Shown: positions 1 to 8,504, counted from the first letter of the stretch. The stretch: DNA of 10,870 nucleotides from a bacterium UBA3756 (GCA_002371695.1 DFGG01000181.1:1-10870), one strand, 5' to 3'. Notes: a model not told the origin generated them from the letters alone. Program-made: numbers and translations.

Positions 1-1433
1 AGCTTCTGGATGAAGTAGCCCGTGCTGCTGGCATTGTCGACGGCACGCATGGCGCCGCCGGTGAACAGGTCGCAGTATTCCAGCTTCTTCTGGTCGGCCG
101 ACAGACCGTCGGTGGCAAGCACATAGTGGAAGCCGTCGAAGATGAAGTCGTGATAGAAGCGGGGGTCACGGTTCTGATAGGGATGTTCGGGATCCCAGCC
201 TGATTCGGGGTTGAGCACATACTCACCATTCCTGACCAGGTAGATGGGCTGGCCGTTGGCCATGCCGTACTGGTCTACGAGGTTGGCCGTGGGGTGGTGG
301 ATGATGTTGTCGTGAGCCACCAGACCGGCCACCTTCGGGCCGAAGATCTTGGCGCAGTTCCAGTTGGCGGAGTTGGCACCGGGATAGACGCCGCGCATGA
401 TGGCCTCAGTCGTGCCAGGCATGTTCCAGCTCTGCTTGACGGTATAGAAGATGTCCGAGTAGTTGGTCTCGGCATTCTCATCGCGCTCGTGGTCGTAGAG
501 GTTGGAGTACTTGAACTCGGCCAGCTTGTAGCTCACCTGTCCTCTGTTGACCATATCGAGAGCGCGTCCGAAAGCCTCGGCAGCCTTGCGGCAGTAGGCT
601 ACATCGTAGTCGTAGGTCTTGCCGTTGGAGCTGGCACCCAGCAACTGGGCAGTACCGCCGTTCTTGGTCTTCTCAAATTCCTTCATCAGGGGCGAGCCGG
701 CCCAGAGATATACCTTGCCGAGGTAGCAGAGGGCCGTGAACTTATTGACGCGCAATTCGTTCTTGCCGGAGGTCTGCATACCGGCCAGTGTCTCGTCCCA
801 GTTCAGGGGCAGCAGGTCGTAGGCACGCTCGAAATCCTCGGCACAGCGGTCAGCGCACTCCTGGAACGACAGACGGGGCAGCTCAGGAATCTGAGAGGCC
901 TCGAAAGCCTGATCGATATAGGGCAGTCCGCCGAAGTAGCACATCAGCTCGAAGTGCCACCAGGCACGGAAGAAGTACATCTGTCCGAGCAGCAGGTCGC
1001 GCTCCTCGTCGGTGCCCACGAGCGACTTGATATTCTCAATACCCATGTTACACTTGCGGATGCAGTACCACGAGTTGCGCCACAGCGAACTGCGGTCGCC
1101 GTTGAGCCAGCACTGCGAGTTGGTGTACCAGTTACGGTAGTTGCCAAGGTCCACCTGGTGGTCCATGTGTGCATAGCCCTCAGGATTGTGTACGGCATCG
1201 TCGCCGAAGTTCCATGCGGTACAGTAGTTCACCTTCTCCTTGTCGGGAATCAGACTGTAGATTTCCTCGATATATCCCTGGAAATTGCGGAAGTTCTTGA
1301 ATGCCTCGTCTTCCTGGACGATAGCCTCCTTCTCCTTTTCGAGCCAGTCGGTGCAAGAAGTGAAGGAAGTACCGCCAGCCATCAGAAGCAGCGATCCGCA
1401 CAACAGGTTTTTGATGTAATTATTATATTTCAT
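1..1433 (-). CDS. susD-like: SusD-like surface glycan-binding lipoprotein (3' end cut by window edge)
   Basis: SusD-family proteins are outer-membrane lipoproteins that sit as a lid on a SusC transporter and capture oligosaccharides. The frame is open from the ATG at 1433 to the left edge, 477 codons, so the C-terminus is missing; full family members are usually 500-650 residues. The N-terminus starts MKYNNYIKNLLCG and has a lipoprotein signal ending SFTSC, with Cys27 as the lipidation site. Acidic residues follow it (TDWLEKEKE), as in surface-export signals of Bacteroidota lipoproteins. The early helical region (FRNFQGYIEEIYSLIP, about residues 46-61) and the run GQMYFFRAWWHFELMCYFGG are typical of SusD TPR-like helices. 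It lies 40 bases downstream of susC and is almost certainly co-transcribed with it. There is no Shine-Dalgarno; the junction is made of 7-bp repeats. The exact glycan bound cannot be read from the sequence. Confidence 0.93.
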   Translation of the reverse strand, partial: MKYNNYIKNLLCGSLLLMAGGTSFTSCTDWLEKEKEAIVQEDEAFKNFRNFQGYIEEIYSLIPDKEKVNYCTAWNFGDDAVHNPEGYAHMDHQVDLGNYRNWYTNSQCWLNGDRSSLWRNSWYCIRKCNMGIENIKSLVGTDEERDLLLGQMYFFRAWWHFELMCYFGGLPYIDQAFEASQIPELPRLSFQECADRCAEDFERAYDLLPLNWDETLAGMQTSGKNELRVNKFTALCYLGKVYLWAGSPLMKEFEKTKNGGTAQLLGASSNGKTYDYDVAYCRKAAEAFGRALDMVNRGQVSYKLAEFKYSNLYDHERDENAETNYSDIFYTVKQSWNMPGTTEAIMRGVYPGANSANWNCAKIFGPKVAGLVAHDNIIHHPTANLVDQYGMANGQPIYLVRNGEYVLNPESGWDPEHPYQNRDPRFYHDFIFDGFHYVLATDGLSADQKKLEYCDLFTGGAMRAVDNASSTGYFIQK

Positions 1434-1436
1434 AAC

Positions 1437-1478
1437 GTTCAATGTTCTATCTTCAATGTTCAATCTTCAATCTTTAAA
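1437..1478. repeat. Degenerate 7-bp tandem repeat in the susC-susD junction
   Basis: Five consecutive units of the form [G/C]TTCAAT (one reads GTTCTAT) run from 1437 to 1471. A sixth, CTTTAAA at 1472-1478, contains the susC stop codon (TAA on the minus strand at 1474-1476). Read in the direction of transcription the unit is ATTGAA followed by C or G. The tract fills nearly the whole spacer between the susC stop and the susD start, so it is also the translation initiation region of susD. The same repeat type recurs at 10711-10745 and, inverted, at 10331-10382. Confidence 0.85.
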
Positions 1479-4400
1479 TGTAAAGCTTGATTCCGAAGTT
1501 ATAGCGTCTGACAGTAGGATAGGCACCGCCACCGCCACTGAATCCGTAGTTACTCTCACGGTCGTCAGGCATCTTGGTGATCAGGAAGAGGTTGTTGCCG
1601 TTCAGGTAGAGCTTCAGGCTCGAGAAACCGAGTTTCTTGATCCAGCCCTTCGTCCAGGTGTAGGCCACCTCCACGTTCTTCAGACGGAAATAGGAACCGT
1701 CGTAGAGGAACTGGGTACCGTTGTTGTAGGACACCTGTGTGGTGAAGCGCGGTACGACGACCTCGCCGCCGCCAGCTGCGGGATTCCACCAGGCACCATT
1801 GTCGTAGACGGTGAGCAGCTTATTATTAAAAGAGGTGAGGCCCACGTCACGGGTGACGCCCGTCACGCCGTAGAGCTGTGCGAACATGCTCCAACCCTTA
1901 TACTCCCAGCCGATGGTGGCATTGTAGGTGTGTTCGGGAGTGCCTGTGTAGCCGTAGGGAGCCTGGTCGTTGGTCTCGTCGACGATACCGTCGCCGTTGA
2001 AGTCAACGATATAGTGGTCGCCGATGAGCACCTGACTGTCGTCCTTCTCACGGGCAGGCACACTGTAGAGTTCGTCGTAGGTCTTGATGAATCCGTTGTC
2101 GATGAACGAGGTGTACTGACCCTGTGAGTAGCCCTCAGCCTTGCGGTAGGCAGGAATCAGCTTGGGATCGTCCTTCTCGATAATCTCGTTATGGGCGTAC
2201 GTGTAGTTGGCATTGGCCCAGAAGCGCATGCCGTTGTTGAGCACCTTGTTGAAGCGCAGCTCCACCTCGAAACCGTAGTTCTTCATCTTACCCTTGTTGA
2301 TATCCGGGGTGGTCTTAGCACCGAAGTAGGAGGGCACCGAGCGGTTGGCACCGGAGATGAAGATGTCCGAGCGGTCGTCGCGGAACCAGTCGAAGCTACC
2401 GGCAAACATACCGCCGAGGAAGGCGTAGTCGACACCGATATCCTTCTTCGTTACCGTGGCCCAGCGCAGGTCGGGGTTGGCAATCGTCTTTTCATAATAA
2501 GAGGTATAAGGGCTGGCAGAACCGTCGATGGCCATCGGGAAGTTCTGCTGCTGGTTGTTGGCGGTCACGATGGCCCAGTCCGTCAGGTAGGCCCAGCGTG
2601 CACCGGCGTTGTCGTCACCGATCTGACCGTAGGAGCCGCGGATTTTGAGCATGTCGATGATCTTCTTCTCCTTCAGGTACTTCATGAACGGCTCGTCGGA
2701 GATCATCCAGCCCAGGGCACCCGAGGCGAAGAAGGCGAAACGGTTGTCGGGAGAGAACTTCTGCGAACCGTTGTATGCACCGTTGACCTCGGCGAAATAA
2801 CGGGTGTTATAGTCATAGGTGGCACGGAACACCCAGTCCTCGCGGCGGTTCTCCAGGTCGGCATTGCCGGCATTGATACGGCGCTTCCAGTTACCCATCG
2901 CGGTCACGTTGTGCTTGCCGAACTCCCGGCCCCAGAAGAGCTGCAGCGACATCTCGGTGGCACGGCTGGTGTAGCTCACGTTACCGGCCTGTGTGGTCCA
3001 GTCACGGCTCTCGTAGAAGTCGAAACCTGTCTTGGCGTCGATAGACACCTCGCGCAGTATCTGTCCGTCCTCAGGCAGCATGTAGGCATTCTTCACCTGG
3101 TGCAGGTCGGAGATACCACGGCTACCCTCGTTGAACTGGTTATCCCAAGAAATGGTACCGCGAGCCACAAGGCCCTTGGTGATGAAACCGAGATCCTGCT
3201 CCAAGGCAAAGTCGGTGAACACGCGGGTGATGGTGCCCAGTTCATAGCCCGACGTGGCAACGCTTCGTGGAGAGTTCTCGATATTGGAAACCAGCGGGTA
3301 GTAACCCCAAGAACCGTCGCTGAACTGTACGGGGAATAGGTTGGGCGCCATACCGTAGGCACCGGCCCACTTCTGCTGCTGGAAAAACTCACCGTTGTTG
3401 CCATAGTAGTAGCGCGGGGTCTTCTGCTGGGCATTCGAGCCTGCCAGGTTCACCTTGAACTGGGTGGTCTTGGTAATCTGGAAGTCCAGGTTCGAACGAA
3501 CGTTCAGACGGTTGTAGGTGTAACCGCCCTCATAGCCCTGGCGGTTGTCCCACACCTTGGTCATGTCACCCTCGTTCTGGAAGTCGAAGGCCACGAAGTA
3601 CTTCACGAACTTCGTACCACCGGAGAAGTTGATATTCGTATTATAAGATAATGTGAACTGCTTGAACATCTCTTCCTGCCAGTCGATGTTGGGATAGCGC
3701 TCTGCCTGACTGTAGTCGCCAAGGTAGTTGCCGGCAGCATCGTAGTTGGGCTTCACAGTGTAGTCCTGATTGCGGAAGTTGTTGATGAATGTCTGCGGAC
3801 GGTAGTAAGCCCACGAGGCGGCACCTCCCAGGGCCAGCTCGTGCTCAATGGCCTGGTTGCGAAGCATATAGCCGTCGTAGGAGTCGTACTTGCGCGGCAG
3901 CTTCGATACGGCCTTCAGCGTGGCGTTGAAACCTACGTCGATGCGAGCCTTGCCCTCCACACCGCGCTTGGTGGTGATCAGGATTACGCCGTTGGCACCC
4001 TCCACACCGTAGACGGCTGTGGCAGAGGCATCTTTCAGCACTGACACCGTGGCTACTGACGTCACGTCGACCGACTTGATTTCGCGCTTCACACCATCCA
4101 CGAGGATCAGTGGCTGGGCATCCTGGTTCCAGGCTGCGGCACCACGGATGTAGATGCGCGGGTCTTCCTCACCAGGCTGACCTGTCGAGGCGATGGTGGC
4201 GATACCGGGAAGGTTACCGGTGAGTGCTGCACTCACACTACCGATACCGGCGGCGCGCTCCAGCACCTCGCCCGTGGTCTGCGTGATAGCACCCACCACA
4301 GAGGCCTTCTTCTGCTGGCCGTAACCCACTACCACGACTTCCTCCAGTTGGGTGTCGTCTTGCAGCGTCACCTTGAAGCTGCGCTGCTTACCCACTTTCA

Positions 4401-4698
4401 TTTCCTTGGAAGTCATGCCTACGTAAGAGACAACGATAGTCGTTGACTCAGATGGAACACTCAAGGTGAAGTTTCCGTCGAAGTCTGTAATCGTGCCTAC
4501 AGACGTGTTTCCCTTGACCACGACGGACGCACCTATCAGCGCGTCGCCGTTAGAGTCGGTAACCGTACCCTTGACTGTGATGCCTCCCTGTGCCCACGCC
4601 GTGGCACATATCAGGAGCATCAGCGACAATACCTTCCAGCGGCATTGCCGGTTCGCTCTTGGCAGAACGGTTTCAAAAAAGTTAGTTAATTTTCTCAT
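1474..4698 (-). CDS. susC-like: SusC-like TonB-dependent outer-membrane transporter
   Basis: SusC-family protein of 1074 residues, a usual length, that imports oligosaccharides across the outer membrane using TonB energy. A signal peptide covers about residues 1-36 (hydrophobic VLSLMLLICATAWA, cleavage before Gln37). A carboxypeptidase-regulatory-like beta-sandwich domain follows (about 40-112; GTVTDSNGDALIGASVVVKG, TITDFDGNFTLSVP). The TonB-box and plug-entry motif EEVVVVGYG is at 119-127. The plug includes the classic VLKDASATAVYGVEGANGV segment ending in ILITTKRG, and the rest is a beta-barrel ending in the aromatic RRYNFGIKLYI. No STN domain is present, so it need not signal through an anti-sigma factor. 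The ATG at 4698 gives a complete signal peptide. It heads its own unit with susD; upstream are a candidate promoter (4739-4746) and operator (4817-4849). With two GH43 genes next door, arabinan or arabinoxylan oligosaccharides are the likely cargo; that is inference. Confidence 0.96.
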   Translation of the reverse strand: MRKLTNFFETVLPRANRQCRWKVLSLMLLICATAWAQGGITVKGTVTDSNGDALIGASVVVKGNTSVGTITDFDGNFTLSVPSESTTIVVSYVGMTSKEMKVGKQRSFKVTLQDDTQLEEVVVVGYGQQKKASVVGAITQTTGEVLERAAGIGSVSAALTGNLPGIATIASTGQPGEEDPRIYIRGAAAWNQDAQPLILVDGVKREIKSVDVTSVATVSVLKDASATAVYGVEGANGVILITTKRGVEGKARIDVGFNATLKAVSKLPRKYDSYDGYMLRNQAIEHELALGGAASWAYYRPQTFINNFRNQDYTVKPNYDAAGNYLGDYSQAERYPNIDWQEEMFKQFTLSYNTNINFSGGTKFVKYFVAFDFQNEGDMTKVWDNRQGYEGGYTYNRLNVRSNLDFQITKTTQFKVNLAGSNAQQKTPRYYYGNNGEFFQQQKWAGAYGMAPNLFPVQFSDGSWGYYPLVSNIENSPRSVATSGYELGTITRVFTDFALEQDLGFITKGLVARGTISWDNQFNEGSRGISDLHQVKNAYMLPEDGQILREVSIDAKTGFDFYESRDWTTQAGNVSYTSRATEMSLQLFWGREFGKHNVTAMGNWKRRINAGNADLENRREDWVFRATYDYNTRYFAEVNGAYNGSQKFSPDNRFAFFASGALGWMISDEPFMKYLKEKKIIDMLKIRGSYGQIGDDNAGARWAYLTDWAIVTANNQQQNFPMAIDGSASPYTSYYEKTIANPDLRWATVTKKDIGVDYAFLGGMFAGSFDWFRDDRSDIFISGANRSVPSYFGAKTTPDINKGKMKNYGFEVELRFNKVLNNGMRFWANANYTYAHNEIIEKDDPKLIPAYRKAEGYSQGQYTSFIDNGFIKTYDELYSVPAREKDDSQVLIGDHYIVDFNGDGIVDETNDQAPYGYTGTPEHTYNATIGWEYKGWSMFAQLYGVTGVTRDVGLTSFNNKLLTVYDNGAWWNPAAGGGEVVVPRFTTQVSYNNGTQFLYDGSYFRLKNVEVAYTWTKGWIKKLGFSSLKLYLNGNNLFLITKMPDDRESNYGFSGGGGAYPTVRRYNFGIKLYI

Positions 4699-4738
4699 TC
4701 TTTATCTGATTTTGATTCAAATCTTAGTTTTGTTCGTG

Positions 4739-4746
4739 CAAAATTA
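4739..4746 (-). promoter_or_regulatory. Candidate -7 promoter box for susC-susD
   Basis: On the minus strand the sequence reads TAATTTTG, a full match to the Bacteroidota -7 consensus TAnnTTTG, 40 bases before the susC ATG. No TTG-type -33 element lies at the usual distance: the equivalent position is A/T only. This would fit a promoter that depends on an activator. A second, poorer candidate (TAAGATTTG, one base too long) lies closer to the gene. The call is strengthened by the shared TGTTACATTTC motif, which lies exactly as far upstream as in the GH43 promoter. Confidence 0.5.
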
Positions 4747-4816
4747 TTTAATTTTATTAAATGTTATTTTGTAACGGGTATCACAAAGTTTTTAATGGCA
4801 ATCTTTTCGGGGGAAA

Positions 4817-4849
4817 TGTTACATTTCATAAATAAGTTTGTTACATGAC
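4817..4849 (-). promoter_or_regulatory. Candidate activator site upstream of susC (two TGTTACAT copies)
   Basis: TGTTACATTTC occurs at 4817-4827 and a second copy, TGTTACATGAC, at 4839-4849; the shared TGTTACAT cores start 22 bases apart, about two helical turns. The first copy is embedded in a short palindrome, GAAATG-TTA-CATTTC (4813-4827 region). The same 11-mer occurs once upstream of the GH43 operon at 8505-8515, and in both cases 70 bases separate it from the -7 box. A transcriptional regulator of the locus is the natural candidate binder, but none is encoded in the window and I do not know this motif as a named site. Confidence 0.5.
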
Positions 4850-4850
4850 A

Positions 4851-4890
4851 CAAAAAATCTCCCTGAACGGCTTGCTGGTTCAGGGAGATT
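4851..4890 (-). terminator. Rho-independent terminator of the GH43 operon
   Basis: A perfect 13-bp inverted repeat (AATCTCCCTGAAC at 4856-4868 against 4878-4890) encloses a 9-base loop. On the minus strand the hairpin is followed by six T residues (4852-4857, partly within the stem). It starts 18 bases past the stop codon of the upstream GH43 gene. It therefore separates the GH43 unit from the susC-susD unit, which has its own promoter region just beyond. Confidence 0.9.
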
Positions 4891-4908
4891 CTGTGAAGGC
4901 TCTGTATG

Positions 4909-6360
4909 CTATTGGCAACGGAAATTCCACTTGGAGTTGTCGCTCTTGAAGTCGTATTCTGCGAGGGTGGGGGTGGAGTCGCCTGCCGAATAGATGCAGT
5001 ATTTGTCGTTCCTGCCTTCCTTTCCGGGGATGGCGTAGGGCATGATTCGGAAGGTACCGTCGGTGAGCTGTTCGATACGCCATAGCTGGCAGTCCTCACC
5101 CTGATACTCGCGGGTGGTCAGTTCCAGATTGGCCGTGGCTGTCAGTGAACGGTTGGTGCCTGCAATCTTGATTTCATAGAGGGGACCTGCCAGCGTACCG
5201 CCCTTCTCGGCGACGGGCGTCACTGTCCAGTGCTGGTGTGGACGGAACATATAGTCACTGCATCTGACGGCGATCTCTCCCTGAGGCCATGTGCTGATGA
5301 CCTCCTCGAGAGTTTGGTTAGCGATGGGCTTGACAGGCTGTTGCATCTGTTCGCGGTTGAACCATCCCTGGCGTTCCTGTTTCATGCGGACGAAGTCGAC
5401 GGCCAGTTCCAGTGAGTAGCCTCTGCGTTCCGATTCTATCTCGTAGGTGCCTTGCTTGATCTGTTGTCCTGCCACAGGCCAGTCGTTCTTCCACAGCAGC
5501 GGGCGGATGGCCAGAGTAGAGCGGCCGCTCAGGTCGAAGTCTGCCTCCCAGTGGAACGACATGACCTCCACGCCCTCGTCGATGATGGTGCGCCCGAAGT
5601 GTCCTGCTCCCGTTTTGCGGTCGCCTGCCGCTATCACCATCTTGCCTCCGCCTTGCATCATGTCGCGCTCCACATTGTCAAGATAGGGCCCTTCCACACT
5701 GCGTGAACGCCCCACAACGATGTTGTAGGTGGAGTTGACACCATCGCAGCAAGTGCCGTGTGTGCCGAGCAGATAGTACCAGCCGTTGCGGTAGATGAGG
5801 TCTGTGGCCTCACAGTCGATGGCGATATCCTTCTCCTTGTTGCCCTTTGCGCGGAATCCGGTCTTGGGATCAAGTTCGATGAGTCGGATGGTGCCGAAGT
5901 AGGTGCCGTAGCTGACCCACAGCCGGCCAGTGGTTGGATCGAGCAGCATGCCCGGGTCGATAGCGTCCTGGTCTTCCATACCGTCGGAGTAGCACACTTC
6001 GACAGTCTCTGAGAACTTGAAGTCGGGGGACTTGGGATCGAGCGTTTTGTTCCACATGGTGAGGATCCGGCCGTTATGTCCGCCACCGAGTCCGCCACCG
6101 GTAGCCCCGTAGATCACGAGGTAGCGGTCGCCTATCTTCATCACGTCAGGGGCAGCACCGCCACCGGGACGCTCTGCACCGCTGTGCCATGACCAGCCGT
6201 TCTCGGAGATGAGACCTCCACCGCCTGTTCCGAACGTGTAGTACTTGCCATCACATTCTGCAATGGTCGACGGGTCGTGGATATATGGTTCGCCCACTTG
6301 TGCCTGGGCAGTGAAAAGTGAAAAGTGAATAGTGAATAGTATAGCGAATATCTTTTTCAT
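4909..6360 (-). CDS. Secreted GH43 enzyme, arabinan endo-1,5-alpha-L-arabinosidase type
   Basis: GH43 enzymes are inverting five-bladed beta-propeller hydrolases. This 483-residue protein matches the arabinanase-type branch. Three predicted catalytic residues are visible: the general base Asp29 in HDPST, the pKa-modulating Asp135 in DAIDPGML, and the general acid Glu184 in CEATDLIYRNGWYYLL. The CCDGVNSTYNIVVGRS segment (204-219) and His254 in GAGHFG match the metal-centre region of arabinanases. Beyond about residue 300 lies a C-terminal domain with a trefoil-like CQLWRI motif near 445; similar to a ricin-type lectin fold, which is inference. The signal peptide (1-20, cleaved after AQA) is encoded by a 7-bp tandem repeat. 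Glycine clusters (GGGG, PGGG, GGGLGGG) are unusually frequent. It is the second gene of the operon, 36 bases after the other GH43, with three AATCCG copies in the gap. Enzyme family is firm; substrate is inferred. Confidence 0.88.
   Translation of the reverse strand: MKKIFAILFTIHFSLFTAQAQVGEPYIHDPSTIAECDGKYYTFGTGGGGLISENGWSWHSGAERPGGGAAPDVMKIGDRYLVIYGATGGGLGGGHNGRILTMWNKTLDPKSPDFKFSETVEVCYSDGMEDQDAIDPGMLLDPTTGRLWVSYGTYFGTIRLIELDPKTGFRAKGNKEKDIAIDCEATDLIYRNGWYYLLGTHGTCCDGVNSTYNIVVGRSRSVEGPYLDNVERDMMQGGGKMVIAAGDRKTGAGHFGRTIIDEGVEVMSFHWEADFDLSGRSTLAIRPLLWKNDWPVAGQQIKQGTYEIESERRGYSLELAVDFVRMKQERQGWFNREQMQQPVKPIANQTLEEVISTWPQGEIAVRCSDYMFRPHQHWTVTPVAEKGGTLAGPLYEIKIAGTNRSLTATANLELTTREYQGEDCQLWRIEQLTDGTFRIMPYAIPGKEGRNDKYCIYSAGDSTPTLAEYDFKSDNSKWNFRCQ
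6312..6339. repeat. 7-bp tandem repeat encoding the GH43 signal-peptide core
   Basis: Four consecutive 7-mers, TGAAAAG, TGAAAAG, TGAATAG, TGAATAG (plus strand), with decayed copies continuing to about 6351. On the coding strand the unit is CT[A/T]TTCA and it encodes the hydrophobic stretch LFTIHFSLFT of the signal peptide. A gain or loss of one unit would shift the frame; both alternative frames meet a stop within about 80 codons. Confidence 0.85.
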
Positions 6361-6396
6361 AATCCGATGATTTAAAATCCGTTTAATCCGTAGTCG

Positions 6397-8403
6397 TTAA
6401 AAATGAATGCTATAGTTGGTGACGGGCTTGAGGTTCTCGTCGAGGAAGCGTACGCAGAAGTCGCTCATGCCAGGACCGTTGATGATAGCACCACGCAGTA
6501 CGTTGCGGCCTTTCTTGAGTGTCAGGCGTGGCGACATGGCATCGTCCTTCACCATTCGGCGGTCGCCGGAGAGCAGAAGCACTTCTTCGCCATTGAGCCA
6601 CCACATGGAGGCGGAGTTGGATCCAACAGACAGTCGTACGTCTTCGATTTCCTCCTCGCAGTCGATGATGGTGACCGCCCAGAAGAGTACGCCGTAGACC
6701 TGTTGTCCCCACTTCTCGGCAAAACGGAAGAGTTTCACGTTCTGGTTTTCACTGTCGAGAGCATGCCATTTAAGTGTCTGCGATTTGACTTTTACCTTTT
6801 GACCATCTTTGGGCAGGATGGTCTGTTGGCCCTTGAAATACTCTGTATTAAAATGTTCGCGCAGGTAAGAGTCGGTGAATACCGTATTGCCACGGTTGGG
6901 CTTGTCGATGGGTTCCAAGAGCATCCAGCGTCGGATGAATCCGTCAGCATCTGGCTTAGCCGATGGGGTTGTGACGGCTGAGAAGTATTTGGGTCGGTTC
7001 TTGAACTGCACCCAGTCGATGGATGCGCTTCCTTTGCCCTCGTTGGTGATTACCAGGTCGGTGACTCCTTTCGGCGTGTATTCCAATGGTGCAGTGAGCG
7101 TCAGCCACTGGTTGCTCTGGTCTCTGCGGAACCTGGCGGGCGTACCCTCAGGCACCTCAGGCTTCACCTCCATCTTGATCTTGGCTATCACCTTGCCTGT
7201 GGCACTCTTTTCCCTCACATAGAGTTCGGTATTGGCGGCTGCTTTGCCTCCAATCACCAGATAACCGTCAGTGATGGGCGAGAAATCCACGTCGTTGTAG
7301 CGTATCCAACTGCCCTTCTCAGGCAGATTGGCCTGGAAGCTGCGGAAGGTGTTCACGGTGTCAATCAGTTCGGTGGTAACATTGGCCGAGGCCTCGCTAT
7401 AGCGGTCAATCTCAATCTTCTCCGTGGCTTTGTTGATGCCTACGCCGCGCAGGGTCTGCTTCACCTCCTGGATCGTTCCGTCAGCATTGAAGTATAGTTT
7501 CTCTATACAGGCAGAACGGCGCTTGTCATCGCGTGGCGACAAGTAGTTGTGGTGATAGAACAGGTACCACTGTCCTTGATAGCAGACGATGCTGTGGTGA
7601 TTGGTCCAGCAGCCATTGGGTTGCTCGGCCATGATGAGTCCCTTGTATTCGTAGGGTCCCATAGGATTCTTGCTCATGGCGTAGGCGAGCACCTCTGTGT
7701 TCTCGCGGACGTATGGATAGGTCAGGTAGTAGTTGCCGTTGTACTCGAATGCGAACGGTCCTTCAGCCTGGCGGTTTGGCAGGTCCTTGAGGCAGTTCAC
7801 ACCATACATCTCAAACTCGCGGTCACCCCACTTCACCTTCTCCTTCGGGGTGTCGTCGGCCAGTTCTGTCATGTTGTCCTTCAGTTTGGCACAGCGTCCT
7901 GCTCCCCAGAAGATATAGGCATTGCCGTCGGATGCCAGCAGTACGCAGGGGTCAATGCCGCTGATGCCCTTGATGTTCTCCGGCAGGGGAGTGAACGGCC
8001 CTTCCGGTTTGTCGGCTACGGCTACGCCGATACCGAAGCCTCGCCCGTCCTTGGGGGCAGAGGGGAAATAGAAATAGTATTTGCCGTTGCGGTAGACACA
8101 GTCGGGTGCCCACATGGAGTAGGAGTCGGGACGTACCCATGGCACCTTGTTCTGTGTCACGATTACGCCGTGGTCTGTCCAGTCGGTGAGGTTCGTTGAT
8201 GAAAACACGTGGTAGTCTTCCATGCAGAACCAGTCCTGTCGCTGACCTTCGGGGGGGAAGATGTCGTGCGAGGGATAGAGATACACCTTGTCGTTGAATA
8301 CGCGAGCCGTCGGGTCTGCCGTAAACTGGTCGCGGATGATAGGGTTTTGGGCCAGTACGATGGCCGGCAGTACCAAGAGGAGTAATGATAGTCTTCTTTT
8401 CAT
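6397..8403 (-). CDS. Secreted multidomain GH43 glycosidase with CBM6-like module (arabinofuranosidase or beta-xylosidase type)
   Basis: This 668-residue protein begins MKRRLSLLLLVLPAIVLAQ, a clear signal peptide. The GH43 propeller spans about 22-330, with predicted catalytic residues Asp30 (TADPTARVFNDKVYLYPSHD), Asp151 (SGIDPCVLL) and Glu214 (RQAEGPFAFEYNGNYYLTY). A beta-sandwich resembling CBM6 follows (about 335-480; IEIDRYSEASANVTT, GSASIDWVQF). A third domain (about 495-668; IRRWMLLEPI, WHALDS, MWWLNGEEVLLL) resembles accessory beta-sandwiches of Bacteroidota xylan esterases; I am less sure of this one. The ATG at 8403 is chosen over an upstream TTG at 8457, which would add 18 non-signal residues and overlap the promoter's -33 element. 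It is the first gene of the GH43 operon. The DPTARVFN/YPSHD type is usual for enzymes acting on arabinoxylan side chains or xylo-oligosaccharides; the precise activity cannot be read. Confidence 0.88.
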   Translation of the reverse strand: MKRRLSLLLLVLPAIVLAQNPIIRDQFTADPTARVFNDKVYLYPSHDIFPPEGQRQDWFCMEDYHVFSSTNLTDWTDHGVIVTQNKVPWVRPDSYSMWAPDCVYRNGKYYFYFPSAPKDGRGFGIGVAVADKPEGPFTPLPENIKGISGIDPCVLLASDGNAYIFWGAGRCAKLKDNMTELADDTPKEKVKWGDREFEMYGVNCLKDLPNRQAEGPFAFEYNGNYYLTYPYVRENTEVLAYAMSKNPMGPYEYKGLIMAEQPNGCWTNHHSIVCYQGQWYLFYHHNYLSPRDDKRRSACIEKLYFNADGTIQEVKQTLRGVGINKATEKIEIDRYSEASANVTTELIDTVNTFRSFQANLPEKGSWIRYNDVDFSPITDGYLVIGGKAAANTELYVREKSATGKVIAKIKMEVKPEVPEGTPARFRRDQSNQWLTLTAPLEYTPKGVTDLVITNEGKGSASIDWVQFKNRPKYFSAVTTPSAKPDADGFIRRWMLLEPIDKPNRGNTVFTDSYLREHFNTEYFKGQQTILPKDGQKVKVKSQTLKWHALDSENQNVKLFRFAEKWGQQVYGVLFWAVTIIDCEEEIEDVRLSVGSNSASMWWLNGEEVLLLSGDRRMVKDDAMSPRLTLKKGRNVLRGAIINGPGMSDFCVRFLDENLKPVTNYSIHF

Positions 8404-8426
8404 TATCGAATAGTTTGGTTCGGATG

Positions 8427-8457
8427 CAAATATAGCAATAATTTCGCAATGTGCCAA
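8427..8457 (-). promoter_or_regulatory. Promoter of the GH43 operon
   Basis: On the minus strand TATATTTG (8427-8434) matches the Bacteroidota -7 box TAnnTTTG. A TTG (8455-8457) forms the -33 element, with a 20-base spacer, inside the usual range. Transcription would start near 8420, leaving a short leader of under 20 bases before the ATG at 8403. This is a better match than the susC promoter. Confidence 0.7.
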
Positions 8458-8504
8458 GGTTTTTTACTCCTGGCAGGACTGATTGGAATGTGTCGGCAAG
8501 ATTG

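Noticed and set aside
294..1490. A 398-codon plus-strand open frame.
   Set aside because: It is antisense to susD and crosses its start; the minus strand has the lipoprotein signal and SusD motifs, and the plus frame is low-complexity Val/Leu-rich antisense translation.
2191..3339. A 382-codon plus-strand open frame inside susC.
   Set aside because: It is the antisense shadow of the susC barrel, whose frame is unambiguous.
4739..4788. CTTTG at 4784-4788 considered as the -33 element of the susC promoter.
   Set aside because: It lies 37 bases from the -7 box, far outside the usual spacing of about 17-23.
8404..8457. TTG start at 8457 for the first GH43 gene.
   Set aside because: It would put 18 extra residues before a perfect signal peptide and would overlap the -33 and -7 promoter elements.
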